Source: Tetraselmis striata
Taxonomy: Eukaryota; Chlorophyta; Chlorodendrophyceae; Chlorodendrales; Chlorodendraceae
Assembly (NCBI GenBank): GCA_006384855.1
Contig: VCJN01003185.1
Location: 1-64,000 of the forward strand
DNA: 64,000 bases
Reading direction: 5' to 3'
A program made the translations under genes and the position numbers. This document shows positions 1 to 11,226 of this stretch, piece by piece (the first letter of the stretch is position 1; every line of letters begins with the position of its first letter). Under the pieces are notes generated by a model that saw only the letters and a list, made by a program, of their open reading frames with translations, was not told where the DNA came from and searched no databases.

Positions 1-123
1 CGTCCTTCAATTTCGAACTGTCTTTGAAGTGACCCAACATGATGGATGTAGAGAATGGAAAGGCACAACCGGCTTAGCGAGTAGAATATACAAGCCGGCT
101 ATTTTCCACGGATCAAATCTCAC

Positions 124-3100
124 CTTCGGGGATCATCGAAACGGATGTTGTCAGCTATGATGCTTGGCGGGGGCTTCCTGACGTAGAGGTAGTACTCAGC
201 GTCGTGACGCAGAGAGCTGCCCATCTTCATCCCGCAATCCTTGGCCCAGGTCAGGACGTGATAGATGAGGTCCTCAGCTTATTTTTGAACGGCTGTGATT
301 GCGGATCCAAGTTGCTGGTCCGAGAGGTGAATGAAGAAATGGCACCCATCGAGAGCAGTGTGGACGTCAGAAGATCCAGTCAGGATATTCAACTGCCTGC
401 GCGGGGGAAAAATCGGGAATGAGATAAATGAAAGCACAGTCATCTACGCACCGGGGTTGTGGGGGTTGTCTTGCCTGGCGAAAGCAAACACGTCGTTGAA
501 GTCGTCCGTACCCCACGCAGCATCCTTCGAGTCCCATGTGTGCGAACCAGCTCCGAAAAGCGCGTCGGCAATGAAGACTGTTGCCTTTCTGGCACGAACT
601 GCCGACATGGCGTCCGCGACGAATTGTTTTGTCGCGGGAGCCTTGAAGTTCCCCTCCACAATGCAAGTCTTGCAAAGCTCCGTGTTCAACCACACCTTGT
701 CATCCTTGTCGACCCCTTCTCCCTTGGGCATCACCGGAAGTTCCTCGGTCTGTGCGTATTAGAAAACAGATTCGGATTAATAGCTCACAACGAAAATTCA
801 GAAGAGCATTTGTGGTTGCACAAGATCTTAGTTACCTTCATCGATATCCACAGCTCATTAGAAACATTCGGAGCGGAAACCGCGATAAGCTCCGGCGCAC
901 ATGCCAGAAGAGCAAACTCTGTGAAGAAGGAGATGACCAAGTCCGGCATCTGATTCTTGATGCGATACGCCTCACTCCTGATGGTGGTGTTGGTGGCCGC
1001 GATGTGCTCTCGAACCGGTAGTGGTGTGAGACAATCGGCGGATTTCATGTCCCCCCATCTGGCAGGAGGGGTCAGCAAGACCATCAACGGACCGGAGCGA
1101 TGAGCACCTTTGAACAAATCCTGGAACTTTCTGGGGAAGCCTGTTGGCCCGAGGTCAACAACCTTGGCTCGGAACTTGGTGATGGCGTCAAGGCGAGCGG
1201 CCGCTTGCTCATCCGACACATCGTCATCCACATCCATTTCGATGATGTGGTCCGAGAGATATTTCCCCCAGTTCCTGGCCGGTTCGTCCGGCGTCAGCAG
1301 TTGGAGTTCCTGTCCGTGTCCCTTTGCCGTGCCAATAGCATTCATGAGCTTGATGCTTGCTCGACGCAAGAGATCGCGAAACCTCCAGGTCTCAATCATC
1401 GCGAGCCACTCCGCGTTGGTGTGCGTAACAGCCATGGGGCCATTGTCGCCGGCATGCTTAATGTCATCCACCAGCTCGTAGAGGCTCGGGGTCACACTGT
1501 GCTCGCCTTGGATGAGCAGTCCAACCACCAGGTACATCTGGCCCACAGGGAGATCCGCGCTGTCGCTCTGCTTGGCAAGAGACGGCTCGTCTAGCCAGGG
1601 CGCATGGGGTCCAAAGCCGACATCCTGGGTCGGAAAAAGGAATCAATGATAGTATTCCATATGATCAGTACGGAGAAAGGAATGATAGTATTCCATGTGA
1701 TTGACACTGGGGTCGGTCACAACTTACCTCCATGAGGGCGACTCGGAAGTGAGCTCTGTCTTTGCCGAAGCCGTACTTCTTGTTATCGAGGATTGTATTG
1801 ACAGGCTTCCGAATTGCTTCGTAAACCTTCCTCACTTCCTTCTGGGTGAGTTGCCTGCCGTAATTGAGACGCTCGACTCTATCGAGTTCTTGTTGGTAGT
1901 ACACAAATAGGTCTCCGAGTTTGGTTCTGGCTTCGTCCCATCCTCGAACCCCGAGGTCCACATGCCGGTAGGCTTCAGAAATCTGCTCAAGGGGCTCAAA
2001 AACACTGCGCAAATCATTTGTCAGAATCTAGCAGCATTAACAACACGATAAATTTTCATCATGTACGCAGCTCACCGTTCTGGGCGCGAGCAGAGATCAA
2101 TCAAATTTGATCTCGCTGCTCTTCTCATCTTTGATGCCGATCTTCTCAAGTTCAACTTGAAGAACTTCAGACTTCTTGAACTCCTTCACTACCCTGATTT
2201 GCGGAAGTGCCCTAAAGCCGGGGCGATTTGCATCATGTTCTGCATACCAGCTCTCGAAACATCTGCGAAGGTTCTGCAGAAACAATTGCACCGATTTCAA
2301 AATTCCGAACGATCGTACCTCGATGACAAACCGTTTCGTCCCGCTGATGACAGAACGTTTCGTCCCACTGATGACAAACCGTTTTGTCCCACTAATGACA
2401 GACCGTTTCGTCCCACTGATGACAGACCGTTTCGTCCTACTGGTGACAGAACGTTTCGTCCCACTGATGACCTACCGTTTCGTCCCACTGATGACAAACC
2501 GTTTTGTCCCGCTGATGACAAACCGTTTCGTCCCACTGATGACATACCGTTTTGTCCCACTGATGACAGACCGTTTCGTCCCACTGATGACAGACCGTTT
2601 CGTCCCACTGATGACATACCGTTTCGTCCCATTGATGACAGACCGTTTCGTCCCACTGATGACAGAACGTTTCGTCCCGCTGATGACAGACCGTTTCGTC
2701 CCACTGATGACAGACCGTTTCGTCCCACTGATGACATACCGTTTCGTCCCACTGACTGTCATATTTTTAACCCGCTAACGACAGAACGACTTATGTCACA
2801 CTTTACGCCTATTTGCTGCCACGGTCAGCTTAATAATAATTTGGGAGAATGGGTCACTCACCAGGAGTTTGTGCATCGACGTGTCTCCCACGACGGTGTG
2901 ACCCGCCTCGTTGAGCTTCATAGACATGTAGCGGCAGACTTCCGGCGAGAGGCCGATGTACATCTTAGCCGACGTGAGGTGGATGCCTTTGTTGGCTTTG
3001 TAGATTTCCGGGTAGTTTTCTTTTACCATGCGCTTCGCCTCCCGTCTGTGGCTGCCGTCGATGTTGGCTTGAAGCGCGCCGTAGGCGCTAAGAAACTCGA

Positions 3101-6100
3101 TGATGACGTCGATCTCTGGCTTGTAGGAACTTGAATCCGCCAACCTCGGGTTCTCCCCGCCTTCGTGTGCTGCGACTAGCTCCTTGAAGTTGGCCATGGT
3201 CAGAGCGAGGGGCTCGTACTCTTCGGAGAAACAATTGCGGTTCTTGTGGACTACTGGAAAGGACACCGAGAAATTCTCGGCGGACAAGGAGGGATTCCTC
3301 TGAATAACAAATGCAAGAAATGGATGTCAGTAAGTTGCATTGTGTATTGATTTATATTTGTCTACACATATCTGATCCGGATAGGTACAACATGTCGTGA
3401 TAGGCTTTTATTGCGCCACCATATTGCAGTCTTGCAGCTTTGGGGAACGGAATTCAAATTCCGGCGGCGGAGCGACGAACTTATCGGATATGAAGCTGAA
3501 AATGTGAGGCAGCCCCGTATCCTTGTCGACGACGAGGTTGACTCTGTCGGCGTATAACGTGTTGATGTCGCCACCGTGAGATGTCTTCACCTCTGGTTCA
3601 GCAATCTCGACTCTGAGGTGGCCGTAAGAGATCCAGTCGACGGCACCGGTGTTGTGGAAGCCATTCAAGGCCGGCGGGACGGCCAACGTGTTGACGTATG
3701 GAAGCGCGTTCTTAAAATCCTTGTCAATGTTGGCCAAGTCATCGATGTCAATCTCACCAGACGCGAAACCTGTCAGCGCCTGCGACAGCACATTGCGCTC
3801 GACCAAAGTCCATGCGTAGTAAGACTGGAACCGCGGTTGGAAGAAGAGCGGCGGTTGGATCGCGTGGAGTAGCAACCTCTCAAAGCTAACATCGATCCTG
3901 AACTCCTTGTGCACTGTCAAGCGATAAGGTTCAAGACAGATCTGCGGTAACAAGCATAAGAATGTTAATTTTTATTGAAACACGACATTGACACGAATTC
4001 AGACATCATACAAGCTTCACTCACCCCGTAGTTTCCGGCCGAGTCCAGCTCGACGTCCTTGATCTTTCCGATACACGCGAGAAATGGCCCCTTCGGATCA
4101 TCGAAAAAGTCCTTGCCAGTCAGCAGGCTCGCCTTGTGCAATTCGATGTACAAATAGATCTGTACCTCAGCACTAGTGTTCTTGAACCAGTGGATAGTCC
4201 AGCTCCTTGAGGTAAAGTCGCTGTAGGAGTCATGTTCTTGGGATCCGTCCCTCTCGTCAAAGAAGTCGTCGTAAGAGGCGACTGTCATCAGCTTTGTCTT
4301 CCTCTCGGGTCCGGGAGTGCCGGTGATGTCGAGAGCTTGCTTACGCTTCTCTGCCGCCCGTTGCCTCTGTTCTTCCTCTGTGCCGAAGACCTCTTCATCC
4401 GTGCACATACTGAGGAATTCAGGAACCCTTCTCGGAGCCTCGGCAATAGGGGCTCGAGAACCAGAGGCTCCAGAACCGGACGCTTGCCCGGTAATCGGCG
4501 CTGGAGTCTCGAGCTCGGCCTCTGGCTCCGGGTCAAGCCGAGTGGGCTCGGGCTCCGGCTCCGGCTCCGGCTCCGGCTCCATCTGAATGGGCTCAGTTTC
4601 AGGCTCATGCCGAGGCTCTGGCTCGGGCTCATTGGGCTCTGTTTCAGGCTCCGGCTCGGGCTCCGGCTCCGGCTCAGTGTGCTCTATTTCAGGCTCATGC
4701 TTTGTTTCCGGTACTTGAGATGGGCCTTTAGACAAAGAAGAGCCTTGATTCGGGGAACCTGTAAAGAATGAGTAGAGAGTACTCAACACACCTGCAGTGG
4801 GCGTCACGATTAACTACTGAACGGTATCGCCATACACCATCAAAGCCAAGCGTAATTTTTCTTACCTGGGGATCCCGATTTACCAGCTGCTTCCGACGCG
4901 GTTGCCTGCGCCAATTTACGACCTGTTGGAACGTCAGATAACTCATTGACGAGAAAGTAATCGAAGGGAGTGATGAGGCAGGGATTGATACTTTCAGTCA
5001 CAATTACCTGGAGTCACAATCGTCTCTGAAACCTTTTCTTTCCCCTTGGATTCCTTTGAAGCTTTAGTCGCTACTGGCTCATGTGCGCGTCCTTTCGAAC
5101 CTGTCAACACACATGATTTCAAACAATGTCAATGTGACACAATGCACTCACAAAAATCATATGATTGGAGAGGCAAGGACCTGATTGATAGTAAGCTTGC
5201 ATGAGCTTTTCGTAATCAATTAGCCTTCGCGCTGTCTGCATTTGAGCATCTGAGAGGACCTGGCCGCTCTTGATTCGGACCCTCAAAAGCAAGGCGGCCG
5301 ATCTTTCTCCTTGCGAGTGCGTGCCGTAAGCCGGCACTCTACCTCCTAAAAGGCTCGGTTTCCAGGGGTTACATGATGCCTCAGCGCCCGCTCTAGCTGC
5401 AGAAGCTGAGGCTGCACGGCTCTTCTTCGCCGCCGGCTGCTCGGGCACATAAGATGACGCCTTGTGTTTTCTCCCGACTAGCGCTCCGAGCGCATCGAAT
5501 TCTTTTGCTTTCTCGGTAGGTTTTGATGTCCGCTTGGACCTTCGACCTATAAATATCATATCTTGTCAGACCATTTCGTCCCACTGATGACAAACCGTTT
5601 CGTCCCACTGATGACAAACCGTTTCGTTCCACTGATGACAAACCGTTTCGTCCCACTGATGACAAACCGCTTTGTCCCACTGATGACAAACCGTTTCGTC
5701 CCAATGATGACAAACCGTTTCGTCCCACTGATGACAGAACGTTTCGTCCCGCTGATGACAAACCGTTTCGTCCCACTGATGACAAACCGTTTCGTCCCAC
5801 TGATGACATACCGTTTCGTCCCACTGATGACAGACCGTTTCGTCCCGCTGATGACATAACGTTTCGTCACACTGATGACAAACCGTTTCGTCCAACTGAT
5901 GACAGACCGTTTCGTCCCACTGATGACATACCGTTTCGTCCCACTGATGACAAACCGTTTCGTCCCACTGATGACAAACCGTTTCGTCCCACTGATGACA
6001 GACCGTTTCGTCCCACTGATGACATACCGTTTCGTCCCACTGATGACATACCGTTTCGTCCCACTGATGACAAACCGTGTCGTCCCACTGATGACAAACC

Positions 6101-6705
6101 GTTTCGTCCCACTGATGACATACCGTTTCGTCCCACTGATGACAAACCCATTTTCAATACATTATGTACTGCGGTTTAATAATGTAATGTCTTTAAGTAC
6201 TGCGCTTCACACTAATATTAAACCACTCCTTACGGCGGAGTACAGGCAGAGGTTCCCCCTGGCCGCTCTTCACCCCCACCCCCTCACACCACCAATTAGC
6301 ATCCTTACTGAACTTGCCGCAGCTGCCTCGACGGGACGTAATACTACCCTGCAGGACCCTGATGCCGCTCGTCTCGTTTGGGTTTCCATTCCCACTCGTC
6401 TGGCTACACGTCGAGCGGTCCTAGATTACACCGCTTCTTCAGGGAACCCTAACCAAACTCGCTAGATCTGGCCGCATCACGCGCCGAGCAGGCAGGCGGC
6501 TACTGTACGCTCCCACTCGTCTGCCTACACCTCGAGTGGTCCTAGATTACACCGCTTCTACAGGGAACCCTAACCGAACTCGCTAGATCTGGCCGTATCA
6601 CGCGTCGAGCAGGCAGGCAGCTACTGTACGCGCGCGCAACTCACCTGGGGTGGCGTCGTCCTTGTCTTCCTTGTCCTTGGCTGGATCGTTCTTCTTCGGC
6701 GCCAT
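124..6705 (-). CDS. Large unrecognised multi-exon protein, left gene of a putative two-gene mobile element; broken copy
   Basis: Exons on the minus strand, joined by consistent phase and GT-AG borders: 6705-6645, 5546-5181, 5100-5008, 4922-4866, 4791-4025, 3941-3420, 3299-2862, 2273-2076, 2004-1728, 1624-836, 749-452, 396-124; it probably continues beyond base 1. The start is the ATG at 6705 ([17 protein letters not shown], lysine-rich). Exon 5 has a Glu-Pro repeat of about 60 residues; the other exons look globular and are not a family I recognise. The first four introns are all phase 1 with a G|GT junction. Two lesions are visible: a 4-base duplication at 2097-2104 that shifts the frame (without it the phase fits the next exon) and an in-frame TAA at 279-281. 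The junction between the last two exons is also uncertain. It diverges from the DUF7869 gene across about 0.5 kb. Being the partner of that transposase is inferred from position and shared intron repeats. Confidence 0.55.
2325..2757 (+). repeat. 24-bp tandem array A, in an intron of the left gene
   Basis: About 18 units with a strict 24-base period. Each unit reads TTTCGTC, then CCACTGAT, then GACA followed by a variable base and ACCG. The variable base is A, G or T from unit to unit, and C/T variation turns TTTCGTC into TTTTGTC. The array lies between exons 2862-3299 and 2076-2273 of the minus-strand gene and ends in a degenerate unit before 2770. Because the period is a multiple of three, all frames stay open and give spurious ORFs on both strands. 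Confidence 0.95.
5567..6150 (+). repeat. 24-bp tandem array B, in intron 1 of the left gene
   Basis: About 24 units of the same 24-base repeat as the array at 2325-2757, in the same orientation on the plus strand. It sits in the first intron (5547-6644) of the minus-strand gene, starting about 20 bases from the acceptor of exon 2. Most units match the consensus closely; the position after GACA again varies between A, G and T. Confidence 0.95.
6391..6632. repeat. Tandem duplication of a 121-bp unit
   Basis: Two head-to-tail copies, 6391-6511 and 6512-6632, differ at only a few bases. Each begins CCCACTCGTCTG and ends CTACTGTACGC. They lie in intron 1 of the left gene, just downstream of its 61-base first exon, between that exon and the 24-bp array. 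Confidence 0.85.
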
Positions 6706-7247
6706 TCTAGCGGTAGGTAGGTTGACGCGGTAGATGAGCGGGTTTCTTGGTGGGAAGCGGTGAGGGAGAGGTGGAAATGACGTGGTTTCTGTCTGCCGCC
6801 GCTCTGACCCCTGCTGGACCAACGGCGCGCGTGCGCACACTATAGTGTACCTCGTCGTCGTCATCAGGTTCATGTATTTTGCACCGCGACGAATATACAA
6901 GGCTAACTACTGCGACTATATATTACTATCACTGGAAGATAAAATATTCCCTACTCGAGAGCCATAACGGTACGAGAGTACAATGGCGTGGCAATAATAT
7001 TCCTTCATGGGATGATATATTCCTTGGATTGGATTCGGGTGTACTTACTAGTATAGAACTATTTCCGACATACGAAAGAAACACGAAATAACACGGTATT
7101 TGAGTCATCAATTATTTTGACCCGTAGCTGGATATTATGCCCCCCGGTCAACGGCCCGTCCGAGAACGGTCATCGGCCGTCACTCTTCCTCACCACAGAT
7201 CACAGTCCTTCACCCCCCCCCCCCCCCACCCACTCGCCCCGCGCTGC
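6706..7247. promoter_or_regulatory. Shared upstream region between two divergent genes
   Basis: This stretch of about 540 bases separates the ATG of the minus-strand gene (6705) from the first plausible ATG of the plus-strand DUF7869 gene (7248). It is AT-richer in its middle (6880-7110) and ends in a C-run near 7212-7227. Divergent promoters are inferred only from gene orientation; no specific core promoter motif is claimed. Confidence 0.4.
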
Positions 7248-10200
7248 ATGGCGGCGGTCGAAAGCATGGCCTCTTCTCCAGGATCCTACAGTTACATTAC
7301 CGCTGTGTTCGTGCCGCAGCGGGTACTCGTGTGATTGCGACGCGCGTGCGAGTGATCGTAAGGAGCCTGAGAAAAGGAAGTACACGTGGGGCAAGGGCTC
7401 CGATGAGGTCGCCGAAAGCGATAATGGCAAGGTCTCGTCTCTGATCAGCAAGCGCACCTCTCGCGATTGTATCCGCCTCATGCTCGCCAAGGAGGCTAGC
7501 GAGCATTCGCCATGCTGTTCGCGCAAGTGCGTGCACAAGCTATACACACAGTGCGGAGAGGCCCTCGTTGATGCCGTGTTGGACCGTGCGTTGACCATAT
7601 ACTCTGGCAATCAGAACCGCTCCTTTGACCGGCTCGCTCAGGTTCTCAGGGGCGGCTACGAGTCGGCATCCGACAAGTTCGATTACATGTTTGATCACGG
7701 TGGCTACTTGCGCTCTTTCGACCATCGGGGCCCCATCTACACGTGTGGGCGTGCGTGGGAGGCCTTGCATCAGGTCTCGAAACACAGACGTCTCGTGATC
7801 CAGCGGTCGGTGGTGGATAACGAACCCACGTACATCAGGCAGCGCAAGCAATACGAGAGCAGACAAACCGGACCGAGGGAGCATGTGCGCATGTTTCTCG
7901 AGCACTTCTTCTCGGATGACCTCGGTCACGTCGAGATCATGCCTTTTCATGACGGAAACAGCGAGACCTTCAAGAAGCACCTACCTCCCTGGATGACCAA
8001 GATTTGCGTCTACTACTACTAAAAGTCGTGGGCCGAGGACGACAACGCCATTCTCCGTGGTGAGGCCCATTTTGTCCCACTGATGACATACCGTTTCGTC
8101 CCGCTGACGACAGACCGTTTCGTCCCGCTGATGACAAACCGTTTCGTCCCACTGAGGACAAACCGTTTTGTCCCGCTGATGACATACCGTTTTGTTCCGC
8201 TGATGACAGACCGTTTCGTCCCGCTAATTACATACCGTTTTTGTCCCGCTGATGACAAACCGTTTCGTCCCACTGATGACAGACCGTTTCGTCCCGCTGA
8301 TGACATACCGTTTCGTCCCACTGATGACAAACCGTTTTGTCCCGCTGATGACATAACGTTTCGTCCCGCTGATGACAAACTGTTTCGTCCCACTGATGTC
8401 AAACCGTTTTGTCCCGCTGATGACAAACCGTTTCGTCCCACTGATGACAAACCGTTTCGTCCCACTGATGACAAACCGTTTTGTCCCGCTGATGACAGAC
8501 CATTTTGTCCCGCTGATGACAAACCGTTTTGTCCCACTGATGACAAACCGTTTCGTCCCGCTGATGACAAACCGTTTCGTCCCGCTATCGCCAGAACGTT
8601 TAGTCCCACCGACGCCGGACCGATTTCGTCCCACTGATGACAGAACGTTTCGCACCGTTCATGGCATACCGTTTCGTCCCTGCGACCACAAAAGTATTTG
8701 TCCCACATAATTAGTCGATATCGTCCTACTGCAGAGAGAACGTCTTGTCCCACTGTTGAGAGACGGTTTTGTCCCACTACTGACATACCGTTTCGTCACA
8801 CTGATGACAGATTGTTTCGCCCTGCTGATTACATAATTATTCACCCACTATCGATATAATTATTTCGACCCACTTTAGACCGAACTTTTCTGTCTCGCAT
8901 TATGAGACCTTATTTGTTTACCGACCTATCACGCCCCTGCCCCTTTGTAGATTTGGCTACCGAGAGGGAAGTGAAGCTCGCATCGTTCGACACTTTCCGC
9001 CGGACTTGGAAGGAAGACTTCCCGGATGTCACCACGCCGAAGGTGAAGCGATTCAGCCACTGTCCCATATGCGCGGCGGGCAAAGCACTCAGAGACCAAG
9101 CTCGCGAGATTTGCACAAAGGACATGACGCCAGAGGAACGTCAAGTGCACACTCAACATCAGCAGCTTGTGAGGCGTCAGGTCAGAGCTGAGCAGAAGGT
9201 ACACCTCGAGAGAGTGCGCCAGGAACGAAGGGATCTGAACAACGCCGTCTTCCAGTCGCGCCTTGGCCATGGAAACTTCTTCTTCTTCGAAATTGATAGC
9301 ATGGACTCCGCGAAGACCCTGCTGCCGCACTGGGTTCGCATCCCCAAGACTGTGAAGCCCGACATGCTCCTCAAGTACCACCTCACCTGTGTGAAGTACG
9401 ACGGATACCGCCCGGACGACATCTACTACTACACCAACACCATCCCCCACGATTCGTCCACGACGTGCACTCTAATATGGATCACGATCATGAAGGTGAG
9501 CTCGTTAGCCTTCCGATAGGTTCGCCGTGGTTGTCCGGTAGCCATGGACTGATGAAATCTGATCTGCGATGCAGGAAATCCAACACCGTGGTAGAAAGAT
9601 TCCGTACATCAGAATCCAGATGGACAACACCGTCAGGGAGAACAAGAATAGGAACGTGGCGGCCCTCTGCAATTGGCTTGTGTCTATCGGCATCTGCGAC
9701 GTCATTCATTTGGTCTTCTTGCCTGTCGGGCACACTCACGAACGGGTTGACCAGATCTTCAGCCGCATCAGTCTTGCGCTATCTCGCAGCTCCGCCTACA
9801 CAATCGAGGCCTTTCTTGACTTGGTGGCGAAGGCATTCTCGCCCACTCCGGAGATTGCTGAGCTCTCATTCTCCCTCGACTTCTCTGAGTGGTTAAGGCC
9901 CCATTTCCAAGACCACATTCATGAAATCAGTAAGCCGCACAAATTCGAGTTCACCCGTGACGACGCCGCCGCGTCTAGCGGCTCGTTGCGCACCGCCTTG
10001 TGGTCCAACACACCGCTTTCTGAGCCCGTGCAAATCTTGAAGCGCGCGCCAACTGGGACGCCCGAGATTCGTGCGGGCCGGCCCCTTTTGTACGCTCTCT
10101 GCGACAAAAAGAAGCCCGACGCCGTGAAGGTCCAGAGGTACTTGGATGATTTCAAGAAGGTCAGGTCGTACATCACGGACCTGGCGGTCCAGTGGCACTT

Positions 10201-11226
10201 CTCCCCAGTCGAGCGCGAGAGCTGGAAGAATCTGCTCGACGACTTGGATGAGATGCAAACTGCTCCTTCGGCAGCTTTCTCCGGGTTCTGGCCGCACCGG
10301 AAAGAGAAAGTTGACGACTTCTTGCTCGAGCACGGGCAGACCGCGCCTGCTGAGGCACGTCACACGATGGCTACCAATGCAGACCTCAACAATGCCGAAG
10401 CCGCTCGCGTTGAAGCCGAGGTTCGTGCTCAAGTGCTTCAAGATGACAGCGCCTTCCGGGGAGTTCACGCCGGCGCCAAGGAGAGGCTTCATGACAACTA
10501 ACACATCGCCCAGCGATGCAAAGGGCTCGAACCTCGTTGTCATCGACGTCTCCGATGTGAGTCCCATTGTTTGTCATTTTTGTCCTTTACGGGACAAAAC
10601 AATTTGGTTCATCTACCTTGCTTGTTATTTTGTCCCAACTGGGACAAAAATGGCGTGGCGTCTCGCTCGGGACTAACATAGCTCGCGGTCTTGGTCATCG
10701 TTAGGTGCATGAGGAAGACAAGTGTCCTGAAACTCTTGGTGATTGGGAGTCGAGATTCGTCATCGGGCTTGTGAAGTCGCGCGAGACTACCGAAGACACG
10801 TTGACCGTGGCCGTATACGAGCCCTTCCATGCCGATGCAAAGGGCAAACCCCTCATGCCCCTATGGTTGTACGCGCAGACAAAAGGAGGGAAGAAGCCAG
10901 TTGACACAAGCTGGGAGAAGTGTCTGACGCTTCCTTGGAAGCTTGTTGAAGCCGTCCCCCTATCGTACGCAAAGGCCATCCACGACGCGTCGGGAAGTCG
11001 AGAGGTGTTCAACGAGGACGGCACCATGGTCAGAAAGAAGCGGTACGGTAAAAGCGTCCAAGTCGTGAAGACATATGCGCAAACTGGGTGGCAAATCAGC
11101 CAGCCACGAAACAACTGCGTCCACGTCATGTCAACCACCCCAGCGCAACGCAAACCCGGCGGAGTCGTCAAGTTTAACGCAGCCACGAAGAAGGACTTGC
11201 TTGAGTTGGGGATGCTCAGCGAATAA
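7248..11226 (+). CDS. DUF7869-type putative transposase, four exons, broken copy
   Basis: Exons: about 7248-8059, 8951-9495, 9575-10556, 10705-11226 (TAA). Exon 1 has a Cys-rich segment (CCSRKCVHKLYTQCG). Exon 2 has FDTFRRTWKEDFPD and HCPICAAG, then FFFFEIDSMDSAK. Exon 3 has RIQMDNTVRENKNR and FLPVGHTHERVDQIFSR, the motif string typical of DUF7869 proteins, which are common in transposon-like loci; the Asp-rich motifs would suit an RNase-H-fold transposase, but the chemistry is not shown here. Lesions: the N-terminal frame is uncertain near 7320; an in-frame TAA at 8020-8022 is followed by 12 more codons to a good donor whose phase fits exon 2; and a frame change near 10500 precedes the exon 3 donor. 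Intron 1 holds the third 24-bp array. Good family match, function inferred. Confidence 0.7.
8070..8890 (+). repeat. 24-bp tandem array C, in intron 1 of the DUF7869 gene
   Basis: About 24 recognisable units at 8070-8640 of the 24-base repeat seen at 2325-2757 and 5567-6150, in the same plus-strand orientation although this gene runs the other way. TTTTGTC units are more frequent here than in array B. From 8640 to 8890 units become increasingly degenerate but keep GTCC and a roughly 24-base rhythm, until the acceptor at 8950. Confidence 0.93.
10577..10649. repeat. Two GTCC/GGAC palindromes in the last intron of the DUF7869 gene
   Basis: At 10628-10649 the arms TTTTGTCCCA and TGGGACAAAA are perfect reverse complements with two bases between. 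At 10577-10600 a near copy has TTTTTGTCC and GGGACAAAAC. Both match the core of the 24-bp intron repeat. A third, shorter version (TTGTCC, six bases, GGACAA) is at 11303-11320, downstream of the stop codon. Confidence 0.8.

Noticed and set aside
2061..3134. Long ORFs on both strands across the 24-bp arrays (repeats such as [22 protein letters not shown])
   Set aside because: The 24-base period is a multiple of three, so any stop-free unit gives open frames in several readings. The arrays lie between well-defined exons and have no codon constraint; the same applies at 5556-6157 and 8019-8786.
3965..4807. A secreted or surface Glu-Pro repeat protein as a separate gene
   Set aside because: The repeat is part of exon 5, which splices in phase to exons on both sides; no signal peptide precedes it.
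2325..6150. CRISPR array
   Set aside because: The 24-bp units are directly adjacent with no unique spacers, and the genome is eukaryotic with introns.
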